A stretch of DNA of 64,000 bases, taken from contig NC_083340.1 in the NCBI RefSeq assembly GCF_019175385.1, positions 23,014,336-23,078,335 on the forward strand, read 5' to 3'. The notes under the pieces were generated by a model. It was not told where the DNA came from. It ran no database searches and saw nothing but the letters and a program-made list of their open reading frames with translations. The stretch's first letter is position 1. Each line of letters starts with the position of its first letter. Shown one piece after another: positions 1 to 9,768 of the stretch. Both the position numbers and the translations under genes were made by a program. Origin of the DNA: Lycium barbarum (taxonomy: Eukaryota > Streptophyta > Magnoliopsida > Solanales > Solanaceae).

Positions 1-1695
1 GGAGTTTATTTCCCTAACACCCCTAGTCACGAAAGATTACCCTAAAGTCAAAGGGAACAAGTTCCAAGCCTTAAGAACCCTCCAAGGTAAGTTTTATCAT
101 GATTCTAGGTTGAATTCAAGTCCCTAATCCCTTTCTAACTTGGTTAATTAAACCCTTCTAATCGATAGAGTTGTGAGTGGAACATTATTATTGGGCGTGA
201 AAATCCTAGAACTCGAATTCAAGAGGATTGAACGTCAAAAAGGTAATGCTTCTACACTCTAATCATTCATAATAGTGAATTGATGAGTTCTTGGGAGAAT
301 AGTAAATGGGTTTAGTAAAGAGAATTACACGAACTATTGTAGGGTTTTGGATTGTTGACTTGAGATTGTTATAATCATATGGGTGATAAAGAATGATGTT
401 GATTACACCTAATTGAGATTGTAGAATCACCTAGAAGTAATAAAATGAGAATCAGGTGAGGGAAACACCATTAAAGAAGGTTGTGGAGCTTTATGCCCAC
501 AAAGTGTTTGATAAAATGCCTAGATGACCAAAGCATGAATATTATTGCTAATATAGAATCCCTTTGACTTGTATTGATATAGATCAAAGTTGAAAGGGTT
601 GACAAACGTTGTATTACTCTCAAAGGCTGGAATTAAGGTATGTGAGGCTAACTATCTACATTAGGGAATATTCATGATTCTTCCTACGCCTCATTCTTCA
701 TACTTGTCAGTAATTTGACTCAGAATATAGTTTAGCCCTAGTTTTATGATATGATATAGAACTGTTATCTTCTAGGGTTGCAGTTACAGAATTCGTTCAT
801 GGTTGTCACTTTGAACATTATGAACTTAACACGTAATCTTTATAGACTTATGTATTGTTATCACATGAGTCTCAGTCACTGTATAACCAGTTATTTGCAT
901 GAGTCCCATAATCAGAAACAATTATCATGCTATCAGCTATAGCCAGTATCAGTCTTGTAAATTATTAATGTTGAACACCTGTATCTGTATTTTTGGGCCC
1001 TAGGCCACAGTTTATGCATACGTATTGCTTGGGCCTGAGGCCAAAGTTTTTGTGCACATTATTTGGGCCTTAGGCCGTAGTTATATTTACAATTTTACAG
1101 GTGATTCTTCATCCAGAACAGGGAGTACTTCAACTTCTTGCTTTTCTGTTTAGTTCAGTTTCAGTATTTTATTACTTCAGTTGCTTTACATACTAGTACA
1201 ATTCAAATGTGCTGATGTCCCTTTTTATTGCTTAGGGGCCTACATCTCGCGATGCAGGTAACGACATACAGGTTGACGATCCAGCTACCTAGGAGTGTTC
1301 GTATCAGCTATTTTGGTGAGCCCCAATTTCTTTCGGGGCAATATCAGTCATGCAGTTCTTACAACTTTTTAGACAATTACCTTTTTGTATTCATTAGAGG
1401 CTTCATAGACACAGTCCAGAAAGTTAGATATTTATTATGTTAGCCTTGTTAGCAGTTGTTCAGTTGTTTTGGTTTAGTCCTGTTGGCTACGTTCAGATAT
1501 TTCAGATTGTCTAAGTATTTTCGCGTTATGATCTCAGTCAGACCTTTAGTATATCAGCATGTGTATCGTTGCTTTCCGCATTCAGTTATGTTTTGATATC
1601 ACATGTTGATTCAGCCAGCCAGTTGGTTCGCTCGGCCACATGCAGTCAGGCACTGGGTGTTGTGTTACGTCCAGGCCCAGGTTCAGGGCGTGACA
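1..1695 (+). mobile_element. Gypsy-type LTR, right-hand end
   Basis: This sequence reads like a Solanaceae Ty3/gypsy LTR in forward orientation. It shows alternating 'gggcc...taggcc' phrases (about 995-1080), a leader phrase 'gtgagccccaatttc' near 1317, and the closing phrase 'gttcagggcgtgaca' ending at 1695. No tRNA primer binding site follows 1695, so this is the end of a 3' LTR or of a solo LTR. The left end lies outside the window. Short ORFs inside it are not credible genes. Recognition of the family is from memory of Solanaceae repeats. The position of the end is inferred from the terminal CA. Confidence 0.6.
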
Positions 1696-2294
1696 GTGTT
1701 GGATTTTGAGATTGATGAACTAGGGTTTATGGGGTTGGGCGAATTTGGGTGGGGATTTGGTGTTGTTATGTTTGAAATGGTTGTTTGATGCTAGAACAAT
1801 GATTCCCAAACCAAAGAAAGGGTTCTTCAACCCTCCATTGTTGCAAAACTCAAAGGGATAGTTCTATGCCCACAAAGAGTTTGACAAAATTCCTAAACCA
1901 AGTTTCTTGTGATTTTTGTGAAGTCTTGAGTAGCAATTAAACTTGAAACAACATTCAAAACTGTGGGGCATCACCAGTAACGTCCATAAGTCGAAAAACA
2001 CTAGAAGTAAAGGGTGAACCAACCTAGGTCCTTAAACATGATTTCCCTTGTTTTGTAGTATAATTTTTCTTTAGTTTCCGTTCTTTTTATTTTAAGTTAG
2101 TTAATTTTTTTTTCATTTCAATTTTTGTACCATAGTGTGAATTAAGTGTGGGGTAGTTCACCCTTGGTAGTGCTAAAAAGTGAAAGAGGGGAACTCAAAT
2201 TCATGAACACTAGACTTGAAATAAGTATGGGGTCGTCAATGGTTTAATTTGCTAACGAAGTTGGATGTTTGTGTTGTGAACCTCTACAGGTACA
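1696..2294. other. Non-coding spacer with a gypsy leader echo
   Basis: No gene is visible. A phrase beginning 'tatgcccacaaag' at 1865 repeats, with changes, the phrase at 492 inside the LTR, so part of this spacer may be a fragment of another copy of the same LTR family. From about 2100 the text resembles the 5' leader of the gag-like element that follows. Confidence 0.4.
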
Positions 2295-3556
2295 ATGGTG
2301 ACCAAAGGAAAAGGTAAAGTTGATGAGTCTTCCAAGAGGGGTAGAGGGGGTAAGGCTACTCCCACTAAGAAAGGGTCAGCAACCCGCAGTAGCAAACAAC
2401 CGGTAGTCCCCATTCCTCGGGCCTCTCCTCTAAGTCCTCGTCCCATACTTGTAAGGGTTGGGTGTGCGGAAGAATGGTACAAAGACTTCCCTTTGAAGGA
2501 GGGGTACATTCATGAAAGGCCCGTCAACAAAGTGGCTTTGAAAAAGCATTTTCGGGGCATCTACAACCAAATAGTGGAAATGGGCTGGAGTGATGTCTTT
2601 TAGAATTTGGGGTCCGTGAACATTGACATGGTATTGGAGTTGTATGCAAATCTAGAGTTGGCCAGAACAGTGGGCAGTGAGGTACAGCCGTCGGTGTACA
2701 TAAGGGGTGAGTATGTGCTGCTAACAACCTCCACCCTGTGTGCACATTTAGGAGTCCCTGATTGTCCCATTGGACCATTGCTTGATTTCATCAAAAGGCT
2801 TGACTATAAGTCCATTCGGGAGACTTTGTCTGGGCCAGATTCAAAGGCCAAATAGGCTAGATATAGAGAGGACCCAAGGAACAACAAGACAATGCTAATG
2901 GGTGATTTAATGAAAGAGGCCCGAGTGTGGTTTCGACTGTTGAACTTTCGCATAATGCCACTGGATCATTTCACTACCGTGCTGAAGGATATAGTAGCCA
3001 TTGTGTACTTCTTCTTGACGGGGAAACCTGTTAACATTGGGTATTGGATGCTACGGGAGATGCAGCACATCGGGGAGGGCAAGTCCCTCAGGCTGAGTTT
3101 TGGTAATACCCTCACTGCCTACTTGAGGAAGTTGGCACCTCACTTGGAGAGTCCACATGACGGGGTGCTCGAGTGCCCGGACAATATGATCGACATCTCT
3201 AATTTCAAGTCTCTCGAAAAGTGCACTAAACTCAACTTGACTCCAGCTCAAGAAAGATCAGCCCAATCTACTGTGCTAGCGCAACTTTATAAGATTACGA
3301 TGATGACTGTGATCACTTCGAGTTGGATGTCTCGAGTGTGTTTGCGGAATGCCCTCACACCACTTACTCACAAGTTCTTATTGGAGAGGAGGGCAAGCTG
3401 CCAGCTGATGAGGTTTTGTGCTCCGCGGACCTTGTAGCAGCCGAGATGGAGGAAGGTAGTGAAGAAGAATCCCAAGCACAGGATGCTGATGATGATGAGG
3501 AAGAAGATGTCGAGCCGTCTGATAGTGAGGCTGAGTATCATGAGGATGATGACTAG
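2295..3556 (+). pseudogene. Gag-like 'putative plant transposon protein', broken
   Basis: Three consecutive open stretches share one frame (2295-2603, 2607-2855, 2892-3437), separated by in-frame stops at about 2601 and 2853. A fourth (3323-3556) continues in another frame after a frameshift near 3320-3340. The N-terminal part is basic and rich in Lys, Gly and Ser. It is followed by 'WYKDFPLKEGYIHERPV', the region 'ANLELARTV...VYIRGEYV', and 'LMKEARVWFRLLNFRIMP'. These match the plant-specific domain usually labelled putative plant transposon protein (PF20167, Transposase_32), found in Solanaceae retroelement gag-like ORFs. The C-terminal tail is strongly acidic (Asp/Glu runs near 3480-3550), as is typical of this family. 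Two stops and a frameshift make it non-functional. The name rests on remembered family motifs. Confidence 0.65.
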
Positions 3557-3876
3557 GCCCTAGTGGGCCTCAGGGAGTATTTCTTGCCTTTGTTTTTAAA
3601 ATTTTCCATCTATATGCTTCGAGGGCAAAGCATGATTTAAGTATGGGGTGGGAAATACATCCCTTGTAACAACATTTTTGAGGTTTAGGATGGTGATCAA
3701 GTTACCGTAGGTTTCTTTTTGGTAGTTTTTGAGTCTTAACAGTCGGGAAAAAAAAAGAGAAAAGAACTGAAAAACAGAAAATAGAAACTTTCTAGTTAGT
3801 CGTTTGCTTTCCTAGTATTGTTTCCCACTAGCTTATTGAAAACAAGATGGTGCTTAAAGTTGAGAAAACAAATGGG
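3557..3876. other. Retroelement 3' leader, no gene
   Basis: Non-coding. The phrase 'gcaaagcatgatttaag' near 3628 is a common 3' companion of the preceding gag-like ORF in related elements. It ends at the copia LTR, with candidate target-site bases 'atggg' at 3872-3876. Confidence 0.35.
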
Positions 3877-4288
3877 TGTTGATGGGATAGAATGGGTAGC
3901 TTGTGGTTGAAAGTTATGGTTGATGAAGGATGGTGCAAAATGAATTATGAAGGATCACCATCCACCTAACACTAACTACTCCTATATATAGACTCACTTC
4001 TACACGATTACAATGTGATTTAACTTAGCCACCAGTCTAACTAACCGACTCATCCGTGGACAACTGTTCACAGCTTATATGCAGCTGGAATCGTGCAGCA
4101 ACTAACTGAGCTAACTGAGTGCGTGTGTGTGCTTGTAACTAACTCTGTACACGTAGACAACTAACTTTGTACACATAGACATGGAATGAAACTGCGGATC
4201 ATGGATTGATCATCATGAACTGTGCATCATGAATTGCATCACGGATTTGATCATCATGGAACTCTTGTACACTTCTCGATCTGCTACA
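3877..4288 (-). mobile_element. Ty1/copia 3' LTR, minus orientation
   Basis: A 412-bp block begins TGTTGATGGG and ends GCTACA on the plus strand. On its right it is followed by 'tcccctctcaag', the complement of a polypurine tract. That is the arrangement expected for the 3' LTR of a copia element read on the minus strand. The RNase H coding region lies directly to its right, as expected. The 5' LTR and primer binding site of this element are not present nearby. Confidence 0.7.
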
Positions 4289-4878
4289 TCCCCTCTCAAG
4301 CTAGGAGTAATGAAGATGTTCTTCATTCCTAGCTTGGAAACAAGGTAAGAGTGCTGAATGTGAATGAGACCTTTGGTGAGCAAATTTGTAGGTTGCTCTT
4401 TAGTAGGTAAATGCATTGGTTTGATGAGACCAAGTTGGATTTTCTCTAGAATAAAATGATAATCAATGTCAATGTGCTTTGTTCGCTCGTGAAACACAGG
4501 ATTTGCAGCAATCTGAAGTGCAGATTTGCTGTCACAATGGATAAGAATAGGCAACTGCAATGACACTCCTAACTCCTTGAACAACCAAACCAACCATACC
4601 ATCTCAGCTACTGTAGAAGCCACGATATTCAGCTTCAGCTGAGCTACGAGATACAGTGTTTTGCTTCTTGGATTTCGAAGATATTAATGAATTTCCATAA
4701 GTCACAAAATAGCCAGTAATGGATTTTCTAGTATTAGCACAAGAATCCCAATCAGCATCACAGTATCCTGTCAAGTGATCTGAGCCAACTGAAGACATAA
4801 GAATCCCTAAACCAGGTGAATGTTTGACATACTTAATCACTCTAATAGCAGCCTCCATATGAGAACTTTTTGGATTGA
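4213..4878 (-). pseudogene. Ty1/copia RNase H remnant
   Basis: Read on the minus strand, two overlapping frames (4924 to 4604, then 4623 to 4213) encode the copia RNase H domain. The motifs are 'GYCDADWDSCANTRKSITGY' (first Asp), 'SRSSAEAEYR' (Glu), 'IHCDSKSALQIAANPVFHER' (second Asp), then 'HIDIDYHFI' and the closing 'TKEQPTNLLTKGL'. A frameshift near 4615 separates the halves. Everything upstream (gag, protease, integrase, most of the reverse transcriptase) is missing. At about 4878 the copia sequence joins intron sequence of glycosyltransferase copy A only about a dozen bases past its exon 2 donor site. The 3' LTR follows on the left. Confidence 0.85.
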
Positions 4879-4889
4879 AGAAACAGTAC

Positions 4890-5835
4890 CGTGAAAATGA
4901 AGCTATATCCCATCTCAAGAACAATACGCTGAAAATAAATTTTCCTCCACGTAATCTTCAAATAATCCTCACTCATAATAAAGAGCCTCACCAGAGAAAT
5001 CAACAACTCTTGTAGTGAGAGCATAGCAATGAAGTTGTTTACCCAAGCAACGAGTATATGCAATTTGGTCCAAAGCTGCAACTAAAATATGCTTTAAAAG
5101 GGGTTTTGTTTGGTTCCCAACTCTAAAGCTTTTCAAGAAAAACATATAATATGGAGTTTGGTTATGCCCATGCTGCATTTAGAGCTGTTGTTATCACTGT
5201 TTTGTCTCTCCTTGCTGCTTTCTCTAAGAGTTTCTCTAACTTGCTTTGCTTCTTCTCCTGAAATTGTAGACAAATTTGGTAATGATTTTAAAAACTATTT
5301 AAAGAAGAGTTCAATTTAACCTCTTCAAGAGATCTCAAATGTTGTCACAAGAATTATATACTTAAAACATTCTGTTGAGAAAAAAAATAGAAAACATAAT
5401 TTCTTTTGTTTTGTGCTTCACAAATAAGTTGACTCAAAATTTGTGGACCTAAAAGTGTAAGATTTGGGTCTAAGAAAAAAAAAAAAAATCTCACGCAACT
5501 ACCGTCAGTTATACTGTTCGACACATAACAAAGTTTTTTCAACCAAGAAAAAAGAACTTACTTTTGAAACATTTGCAGTACTATTATAGTGATGAAGCAA
5601 ATTTCCAGTCGTGGAACCATTTGATGAGGGGGTTTTGTTCACATAGTTCGAGTCGAAAGACAAAAGCAGATTTGTAGTTGTAATTAGAAAAGAACTGGAA
5701 ATTAGGGTAAGAAGAAGAGTGATAAAAGAGGAGACATGAAAGAGAAACAACTGATAATAAAAGGAAAATCTTTGCAATGTTAAGTGAAGAAACTTTTTTG
5801 TTGGTGGTGAAGGCCATTATTGGAAGTGGTGGAGC
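4890..5835 (-). pseudogene. Glycosyltransferase copy A (At4g15970-like), truncated
   Basis: First of three minus-strand tandem copies of a PF03407 nucleotide-diphospho-sugar transferase. Exon 1 remains at 5562-5835: the membrane anchor 'IAKIFLLLSVVSLSCLLFY' and, in a shifted frame, 'DSNYVNKTPSSNG'. A net deletion near 5665-5685 breaks the frame relative to copy C. Intron 1 is only 304 bp (5258-5561), with GT at 5561 and AG next to 5257. Exon 2 is at 4890-5257. It has a stop where other copies read Ala-Trp-Thr-Glu-Pro (about 5165), a frameshift soon after, and a 2-bp insertion near 4976 that shifts 'SGEALY...SEDYLKITW'. The exon 2 donor is intact at 4889-4888, but the sequence then runs into copia DNA. 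Exon 3, with the catalytic DxD motif, is gone. The 5' end of exon 1 is cut by the element at 5836-6808. Not functional. Confidence 0.85.
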
Positions 5836-6808
5836 TCCGAGGCGGATTCAAGATTTAGAGATTGCGGGCACCATTATTTTATATAGGCAATATCTATCAC
5901 TAACCCCAAAGACCGGATAGGAAGGATAAGCCGGTTAAGTTAATTTTGGGATAATTCGATTAGGTCTTTATCTCTTTATTCGCAAATAAATAAATAAGTT
6001 TGGTTAAGCTTTTTTCACAATTGATTTAAAAAATTAAATTCTAGTCTAGAAGAAAACGACAAAACAAATAACTCTTGAACGAGCGCATCCAATTAGTATT
6101 TGCTAATATGTAGCTTAATTATTACATATTCTTTGTTTGACTACATTAATTTACATTCAATATTTTGAATTAATTTTTTCCATCTCAATTATCAAGCTTT
6201 ATGTCAATTGTTTGCCCAAAAAAAAAAAAAAAAAAAATTTTCAAAATATTCAACCCAAAATATCTAGCAAAACAAACCCTTTTGATCTTTCAAAATTTAA
6301 TAAAATAGTGCTCAAATTATCCTCCAATATAGATGAATATCACGTCATCAGAAAGATAAAAATTATATGTTAATTAAATAAAATCAATTGAAAAGAAATT
6401 TCTTATGAAGTAAATTTTAATGAAAGAAACAAAATAATGGTTGTTGTAAGTAAATTGAAAAAGAAAAAAGATGATGATGAGATTTTTTTTTTTTTTGTAA
6501 CAATGAAGAATAAAAAGAAGAAAAAAGAGGAAAAGAAAAGGAAGGAGGAAAGAGAGGTGAGGTAGGGAAAAAAAACAGACGTTTAAATGCCTGCTGCAGG
6601 AATCAATGTAGGAATCGAACTCGGGCGTGAGAAACAAAGAGCTTAAGTGGCCTGCTCAAACCACTGGCACCAGGGCAGGTTCATTTACTCAAGGTGCCAT
6701 TTAACATATAAATAGGTTTCTCCACAGATATTTACATACAGACTCGAAATTTTTGCCGAAGCGTGTGGGTTACGTGGCATCCCTACCTCATAAGGTAGAT
6801 CCGCCCCT
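5836..6808. mobile_element. hAT-like non-autonomous element in exon 1 of copy A
   Basis: The element is 973 bp and flanked by exact 8-bp direct repeats 'ggtggagc' (5828-5835 and 6809-6816). Its ends are short inverted repeats: 'gaggcggat' on the left against the complement of 'atccgcccct' on the right. An 8-bp target duplication with short imperfect inverted ends is the hAT hallmark. No transposase is encoded. Long A and T runs (6219-6237, 6482-6496) lie inside. It interrupts the codons just upstream of the membrane anchor of copy A. Confidence 0.7.
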
Positions 6809-6987
6809 GGTGGAGCCCCACCCCTTAGACATAAAGAATATTAATACTTGATTCCCTGGGGTTAATTTCTATGTGATTATCCTTAAACTGAAAAAGGCTT
6901 TTCAACTTTATGTATACTTCGTTTCGTTTTAAATAAGATCTCTGAATTTTACTTTACATTGAATACACTTATTTGTTTACTTATGTA

Positions 6988-7269
6988 CTCCTCCGTTTTA
7001 TAGTATTAATTAAGTGTTGTTTTTACCTTTTCATTTTAGTTCAAAATAAGTGGCGCTTTACATAATTTAGAAAGTATTACTTCATTATTTTCTTCCAAAT
7101 TTACCTCTATCTAAATAAGTGAGATTTTTATGTAACTGAGAAACTATATTAAATAGGTATTATTTAATTAAGGGTAAATTAGTAGAAACAATTCTACTTT
7201 GTAGGAGTGAATAATTTTTCTTAATGGGCGTGTCCAAGCTAAAAGGACCACTTATTATGAAACGAAGAG
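6988..7269. mobile_element. Stowaway-like MITE, older copy
   Basis: The left end 'ctcctccgttttat' and right end 'ataatgaaacgaagag'-type text (about 7252-7269) form an imperfect terminal inverted repeat with an internal 'aagtg/cactt' pair. TA is present on the left (6986-6987) but not on the right. Confidence 0.45.
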
Positions 7270-7375
7270 AACAATAATTATTATGAAATAATTAATAATA
7301 ATCATTTGATGAGATCTATAATTAATTAAGTTAATCAGAGCATTAATGATGACAGGAAGCTATCCCAAAATAATA

Positions 7376-7638
7376 CTCCCTCCGTCCCATATTAGTTGAC
7401 CACATTACTAAAATTATCTGTCCCAAAATACTTGTCCTTTTAACAAATCAGGATACGATTAATTATTTTTTTCCTATTTTATCCTTAACGTTAATTGTTT
7501 TTCAAAGTAACCAATATTGATTAGAGTGTAATTTATTAGAGAGAGATAAGGGTAATATAGTAAAAATATATTTTTATTTATGATTTCTTAAAGGGCGTGT
7601 AAAAGAGAAAGTGGCCAATTAATATGGAACGGAGGGAG
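7376..7638. mobile_element. Stowaway-like MITE
   Basis: 263 bp. The left end 'ctccctccgtcccatatta' mirrors the right end 'taatatggaacggagggag'. TA dinucleotides flank both sides (7374-7375, 7639-7640), as expected for the Tc1/mariner group. Confidence 0.8.
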
Positions 7639-7640
7639 TA

Positions 7641-7987
7641 CTCTTTTTGTCTCAAATTATCTCTCGTGTTTTCTAAAAAAGTTGTCTAAAATTATTTGTC
7701 ATTTTTAGAATTTTAAAACAAAATTAATTATTTTTCCATTTATCCTTAAAGGTATTTGTCTTCAACAAAAAACAACAATATACCTAGTGTAATCCCTCAC
7801 TGTCTTGAAGACTACAAACACCTGATCAATAGAGCAAGTTTTTGGCGGAGAAAGATTATATTTTAAGACATAAATGAGGGTAAAATAGTCAAAATGAGGG
7901 TAAAATAGTAAAAAATGTCTCCTAATTAATATTTTATTAAGGGACGTGTAAAAGAGAAACGCGACAAATAATTTGAGACGGAGGAAG
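7641..7987. mobile_element. Stowaway-like MITE abutting the previous one
   Basis: 347 bp. The left end 'ctctttttgtctcaaatta' pairs with the right end 'ataatttgagacggaggaag'. Flanking TA at 7639-7640 (shared with the neighbouring MITE) and 7988-7989. It contains a short internal duplication 'gagggtaaaatagt' (about 7874 and 7896). Confidence 0.7.
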
Positions 7988-8693
7988 TATCACGTTTCAT
8001 TTTTCGAGAGTCAATTTGACTCATCCTTAAAGCTAAAGTTGATTAAATTAATTTAGTATTTAAAAAAAACCTTAAACATTTGAAAACTATTAAAAAATAA
8101 TATTATTTGCAGTTTTATTCTCATATCAATATGGTGAAAAAAAATATCTTAGAGATATTTTCGGTATGAAGGAAAATGTTTTCTAGCAAAATAAGTGAGT
8201 TTCTTATTTTTCTCGTGTTTGGGTATGTACGCAAAAAATAGTATCTTGAAAACATTTGTATATAATCTAGAAAAGTTTTCTGGGAGGTGGTGAGGGTGTG
8301 GGGCGTAGGCGGGTGGTGGGGATGAGGGCTACGAGGGTGGGGGTAAAGATGAGGTGTGTTGGAGAGTGGGGAGGACACAATCAATGTGTAATGTCACTTG
8401 TGAAAAATATTTCCTTACTCCCACACCATAAGAGAAGTCAATTTCCTTATTTTGAAAGGACTTGTTTTTCTAGAAAAAATGTTCTCCAACATTGTTGACC
8501 AATATTCAAACATGGAATTGAAAAATGTTTTCTGAAATATTTTGCTCCGTTCAAATAATTTGAATCACTAAAAGCGTAACGTAATAATTATTTTGTGACC
8601 GAAAGAGTACTATAGTTTTGGAAAATTGCTTCTTGTATTTATTTAGATCAATTAGTTATTTTGAGCCCGTTTTCGAGTGCGTTAACGACAGCA

Positions 8694-8715
8694 CAACAGT
8701 ATGAAAGTGATGAAA
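8694..8715. repeat. 22-bp direct repeat, first copy
   Basis: 'caacagtatgaaagtgatg' plus 'aaa' occurs here and again at 9045-9066. The upstream region of copy C (about 34650) lacks it. The second copy lies where the copy A upstream flank meets the copy B downstream flank. Confidence 0.7.
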
Positions 8716-9044
8716 TCCTTCCAAGTAAATTTCCCATTTTCGTCTTGCTTCCTTTCTACTATATATGCATTAGAGGTTCTCGACTACTTTACATTTTTAT
8801 TTCATTTATGTTTCTCCATTTTCAGGTTCAATTGCTTTGTTGTTTTTTTAAGCCAGAAGAAGTAATATGCCACCAGTTATATATTAATGGGAAAAAAGAA
8901 AAAGAAAAATTAGCTAATATAGCAAAAAGCATATTCTCTATGTTAATTAATTAGACTCAGAGTACTTCAACAGCAAGAAGATAGAAGGAAACAAGCAAGA
9001 GGCAGAAAAGCACACCAGTAATGGTCTACTAGCTATGCCTATGT

Positions 9045-9768
9045 CAACAGTATGAAAGTGATGAAAATATAGGTGGAAAGCTTAGTGCGTAAGAAAGAAC
9101 TTTTAATTGAGTTCAGTCTTTTGTTTCGAGGAATTTTAATACTCTACGTCTACAAACATGTAATGCACAAAATGCTAGTGTAAGCTGTTCTATTATTCGA
9201 AATATAAGATATTATGGAGCTACTCATTATTTTTTAAATTAGTAAAACGATAAGCACTGTTTGTTAGTTGGGGGAAGGATCCGTGGATTTTTTGTGAAAC
9301 TTATACTCAAAATCCTTGATGAACTTATTGAATCTCTTAAAGAGTTTTTATGCTCTACTTCAATTAATTAAAGATCGAGTTAAAAGAGAATTCCGCTTTA
9401 CAAAACATCTTTGTTAAGAACCTAGGCGACTTGCTTTAAAGCGCTTGGAAGAATTGAATTAATCAAAATCTAGAAGATACCCTTCATAAAAAGTGAGATT
9501 GGTAATCTTGAACATAAGGCAAGTTACCTGCTGTAACAAACATAAATGATCTGATAGTGTAAACTTTTTTTACACGGTAAATGAATATTAGTTAATAATA
9601 TATTATAATAAGAGAAAATACTCAAAAGGAAATAAAAAGAAAAAGAACAGACTGAGAAAATACCAATATAAATAAAAAAGACTAAGAAAAAAAGTTACAT
9701 GAAGGATTGTACACTTACACGGACCAAGAAAAATAGAAGAAGATAGATTGTTCTTTTAATAACTCAAT
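9045..9768. other. Downstream flank of copy B
   Basis: Non-coding, and collinear with the downstream flank of copy C (about 23786-24746). Shared phrases include 'cttttgtttcgagg', 'gtaagctgttctattattc', 'ctgtttgttagttggggga' and the 3' untranslated stretch before the stop codon. The copy C counterpart carries an extra MITE (23961-24220). Confidence 0.7.

Larger units (their letters stand above)
6817..9044. other. Upstream flank of copy A, homologous to the flank of copy C
   Basis: No gene. Segments match the region upstream of copy C in the same order: 'attatccttaaactgaaaa' at about 6878 and 34345; 'attaattaagttaat' at about 7320 and 34432; 'ttgcttcttgtatttattta' at about 8626 and 34589, followed by 'tttcgagtgcgttaa'. 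Several MITEs are inserted here and not at the same places in copy C. About 0.5 kb of the copy C promoter side (roughly 33.7-34.3 kb) has no counterpart. Confidence 0.6.

Noticed and set aside
6600..6680. tRNA-like 'ggaatcgaactcgggcgt' block
   Set aside because: Cloverleaf does not form. The block lies inside the hAT-like element.
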